Part shown: one piece after another, positions 62,821-64,000 of the stretch
Layout of the letters: every line of letters begins with the position of its first letter
How positions within the stretch are numbered: the stretch's first letter is position 1
Source of the DNA: Moheibacter sediminis
GTDB taxonomy: Bacteria; Bacteroidota; Bacteroidia; Flavobacteriales; Weeksellaceae
Assembly (NCBI RefSeq): GCF_900176425.1
Contig: NZ_FWXS01000003.1
Location: 248,001-312,000, forward strand
DNA length: 64,000 nucleotides
Direction of reading: 5' to 3'
Position numbers and translations under genes: made by a program
The notes under the pieces: generated by a model
The model's database searches: none
Seen by the model: only the letters and a program-made list of their open reading frames with translations
Told to the model about the DNA's origin: nothing

Positions 62821-63387
62821 ATGTATAAAATATTCATCCTATTAATTTGTTTTGCAAGATTTGCTTCGGCTCAGGATTCTCTGCAAATTCAAAAATCTGG
62901 TTTACCTGTTTATGAAGAAAATGATTCTGTGAGGATTATTAGATTACAAAATGAAAAACATATAGGTGTCTTAGCATCTTTCAACCAAGGTAGATATAGT
63001 TTTGGAGAAATTGGAATGTCTTTTCTAAGACATACTTTAGTAGGACATCATTCTTTTTCATCTGCTTATTTTTTTTCAAGTGAATTTAGGTTAGGAGATA
63101 AATTGATTGTTGGACCCAAAATAGGTGTATGGTCAGCAGGAGGAATGGGCGGAACTGCATTTGGATTAAATATGATGTATTATACAGATTTCGATGACGG
63201 AGCATTTGTACTGAGACCAGAAATAGGATTTGGAATGTTTAATTTTAAATTGGTTTACGGCTACAATTGGAACCTGACCAATAAGGACTTCAGGGAAATC
63301 AATACACACTTTGCCGGAATTACTTATTCATTCCCCATCAGGATAGCCAAGATAGATAAAGAGATAAGGATTTATTCAACAAAATAA
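62821..63387 (+). CDS. Outer-membrane beta-barrel-like hypothetical protein
   Basis: A 188-residue protein with a signal peptide (KIFILLICFARFASAQ). The mature part has alternating strands rich in Gly and aromatics (LIVGPKIGVWSAGGMGGTAF, FVLRPEIGFGMFNFKLVYGY), typical of an eight-strand outer membrane barrel. The function is unknown. It starts 11 bases after the GNAT gene and converges on the next gene. Confidence 0.72.
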   Translation: MYKIFILLICFARFASAQDSLQIQKSGLPVYEENDSVRIIRLQNEKHIGVLASFNQGRYSFGEIGMSFLRHTLVGHHSFSSAYFFSSEFRLGDKLIVGPKIGVWSAGGMGGTAFGLNMMYYTDFDDGAFVLRPEIGFGMFNFKLVYGYNWNLTNKDFREINTHFAGITYSFPIRIAKIDKEIRIYSTK

Positions 63388-63412
63388 TTTAATGAATTTT
63401 ATTTAAATAAAA

Positions 63413-64000
63413 CTACTTTATACGCTTCCAGTCTCTGTTATAGAGCATCCTCAATTTATCTTTCAGGCTATCGCTGAAAATTTCAACTGGAACTTCATTT
63501 AATTCAAGCACCAATTCAAAAGTTGAAACTTCGTCTTTATCATCAAACAATAAATTTTTATTGCTGTCCTTGGTCACATTCATGATGATTTTTCCTGAAC
63601 TTTTGATGTACTTCCACTTGTCAAGACTGGTATCTGACGGTGATATTTGTCTGAAATTCTTACCTTCTTTATCGGAAACAAAAAGATAAACAGGATCCTT
63701 GCCTGTCAGAAGTTTATCCTCATTGAAATCTTTTTTAGTTACCTCATAAAACATATACTTATCTAGTCCTGTGCCTGAACGTTCATCATATTGATAATCA
63801 AATTGATTGATAATCACTTTTTCTTCTGTCAGAAGATGATATTCACTTGTTTTAGAATTATAAAAAATAATGTTCCAATAATTACTGTAAGACATTTCTT
63901 TGTAATCATATTCATTTCTGCGATTCTTATTCTGTCCCATCTGAAGAGGAAATATTAATATACCTGAACTATCAATTTCGGTGAAATTCATTATTTGTAT
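63413..64000 (-). CDS. Hypothetical protein, probably truncated at its N-terminus by the window end
   Basis: The minus-strand frame is open from the window end to a stop at 63413. The first Met inside is at 63991 (MNFTEIDSSGILIFPLQMG), but the frame stays open upstream to base 64000 and a normal N-terminus is missing, so the gene probably starts outside. It has FDYQYDERSGTGLDKYMFYE, DPVYLFVSDKEGKNFRQIS and NVTKDSNKNLLFDDKDE. I do not recognise the family. Confidence 0.65.
   Translation of the reverse strand: MQIMNFTEIDSSGILIFPLQMGQNKNRRNEYDYKEMSYSNYWNIIFYNSKTSEYHLLTEEKVIINQFDYQYDERSGTGLDKYMFYEVTKKDFNEDKLLTGKDPVYLFVSDKEGKNFRQISPSDTSLDKWKYIKSSGKIIMNVTKDSNKNLLFDDKDEVSTFELVLELNEVPVEIFSDSLKDKLRMLYNRDWKRIK

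Overview
The window looks like part of a chromosome from a Flavobacterium-type bacterium (Bacteroidota, Flavobacteriia). The evidence is low G+C, proteins with type IX secretion (T9SS) sorting tails, promoters of the form TTTG-N19/20-TAnnTTTG (the Bacteroidota -33/-7 signature), little Shine-Dalgarno sequence, and family-typical genes such as DUF3467 after rpoC, a long LptD, ELWxxDGT repeats and TPR-hybrid sensor kinases.

Layout. 1-4740: end of an acyl-CoA dehydrogenase, rpsU, xerC, hpf, then the tRNA(Thr-Tyr-Gly-Thr)-tuf-tRNA(Trp)-secE-nusG block, closed by a strong terminator. 4741-20200: about 15.6 kb of accessory genes lying exactly where nusG is normally followed by rplK. It holds a DUF808 membrane protein, a YaeR-like VOC protein, a fatty acid desaturase, a ZIP metal transporter, a Crp/Fnr regulator, a nucleoside phosphorylase, a CrtA-like pair, a DUF6364/PIN toxin-antitoxin pair, a complete retron-like system, an M20 dipeptidase, a leucine-rich-repeat protein and a lipocalin-like lipoprotein. 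20200-31570: rplK-rplA-rplJ-rplL, then rpoB-rpoC-DUF3467, each block with its own strong promoter. 31600-37600: a T9SS protein, an E2 acyltransferase, an ASPIC/FG-GAP T9SS protein next to a diheme cytochrome lipoprotein, an Smr protein and a Cys-rich protein. 37900-44080: accC, accB, rpmF, DUF177, an ELWxxDGT T9SS protein and pdxA. 44200-50800: a very long aromatic amino acid hydroxylase, ridA, lptD and a SPOR-type amidase. 50840-55580: MlaD, a split heterodisulfide-reductase-like iron-sulfur pair and mgsA. 55600-64000: small secreted proteins, a TPR hybrid sensor kinase, LemA with two TPM-domain proteins, a GNAT acetyltransferase, an outer-membrane-like protein and a truncated unknown gene.

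The most interesting unit is at 14267-16716: a phosphoribosyltransferase-like protein, a small putative winged-helix protein overlapping it by 14 bases, a 160-base non-coding segment full of hairpins (including a perfect 28-base palindrome and a perfect 12-bp stem), and a retron-type reverse transcriptase. It is AT-rich and sits beside a toxin-antitoxin pair, so it is probably an anti-phage retron. The architecture resembles the PRTase/winged-helix retron class as I remember it; novelty at the family level cannot be judged without a search.

Other signals worth following are a palindromic operator in the ZIP transporter promoter, an 11-bp inverted repeat just before the desaturase start codon, a promoter that overlaps the start codon of the Smr gene (possible leaderless mRNA), a dispersed intergenic repeat family, and a 44-residue-scale insertion between the metal ligands of the aromatic hydroxylase.
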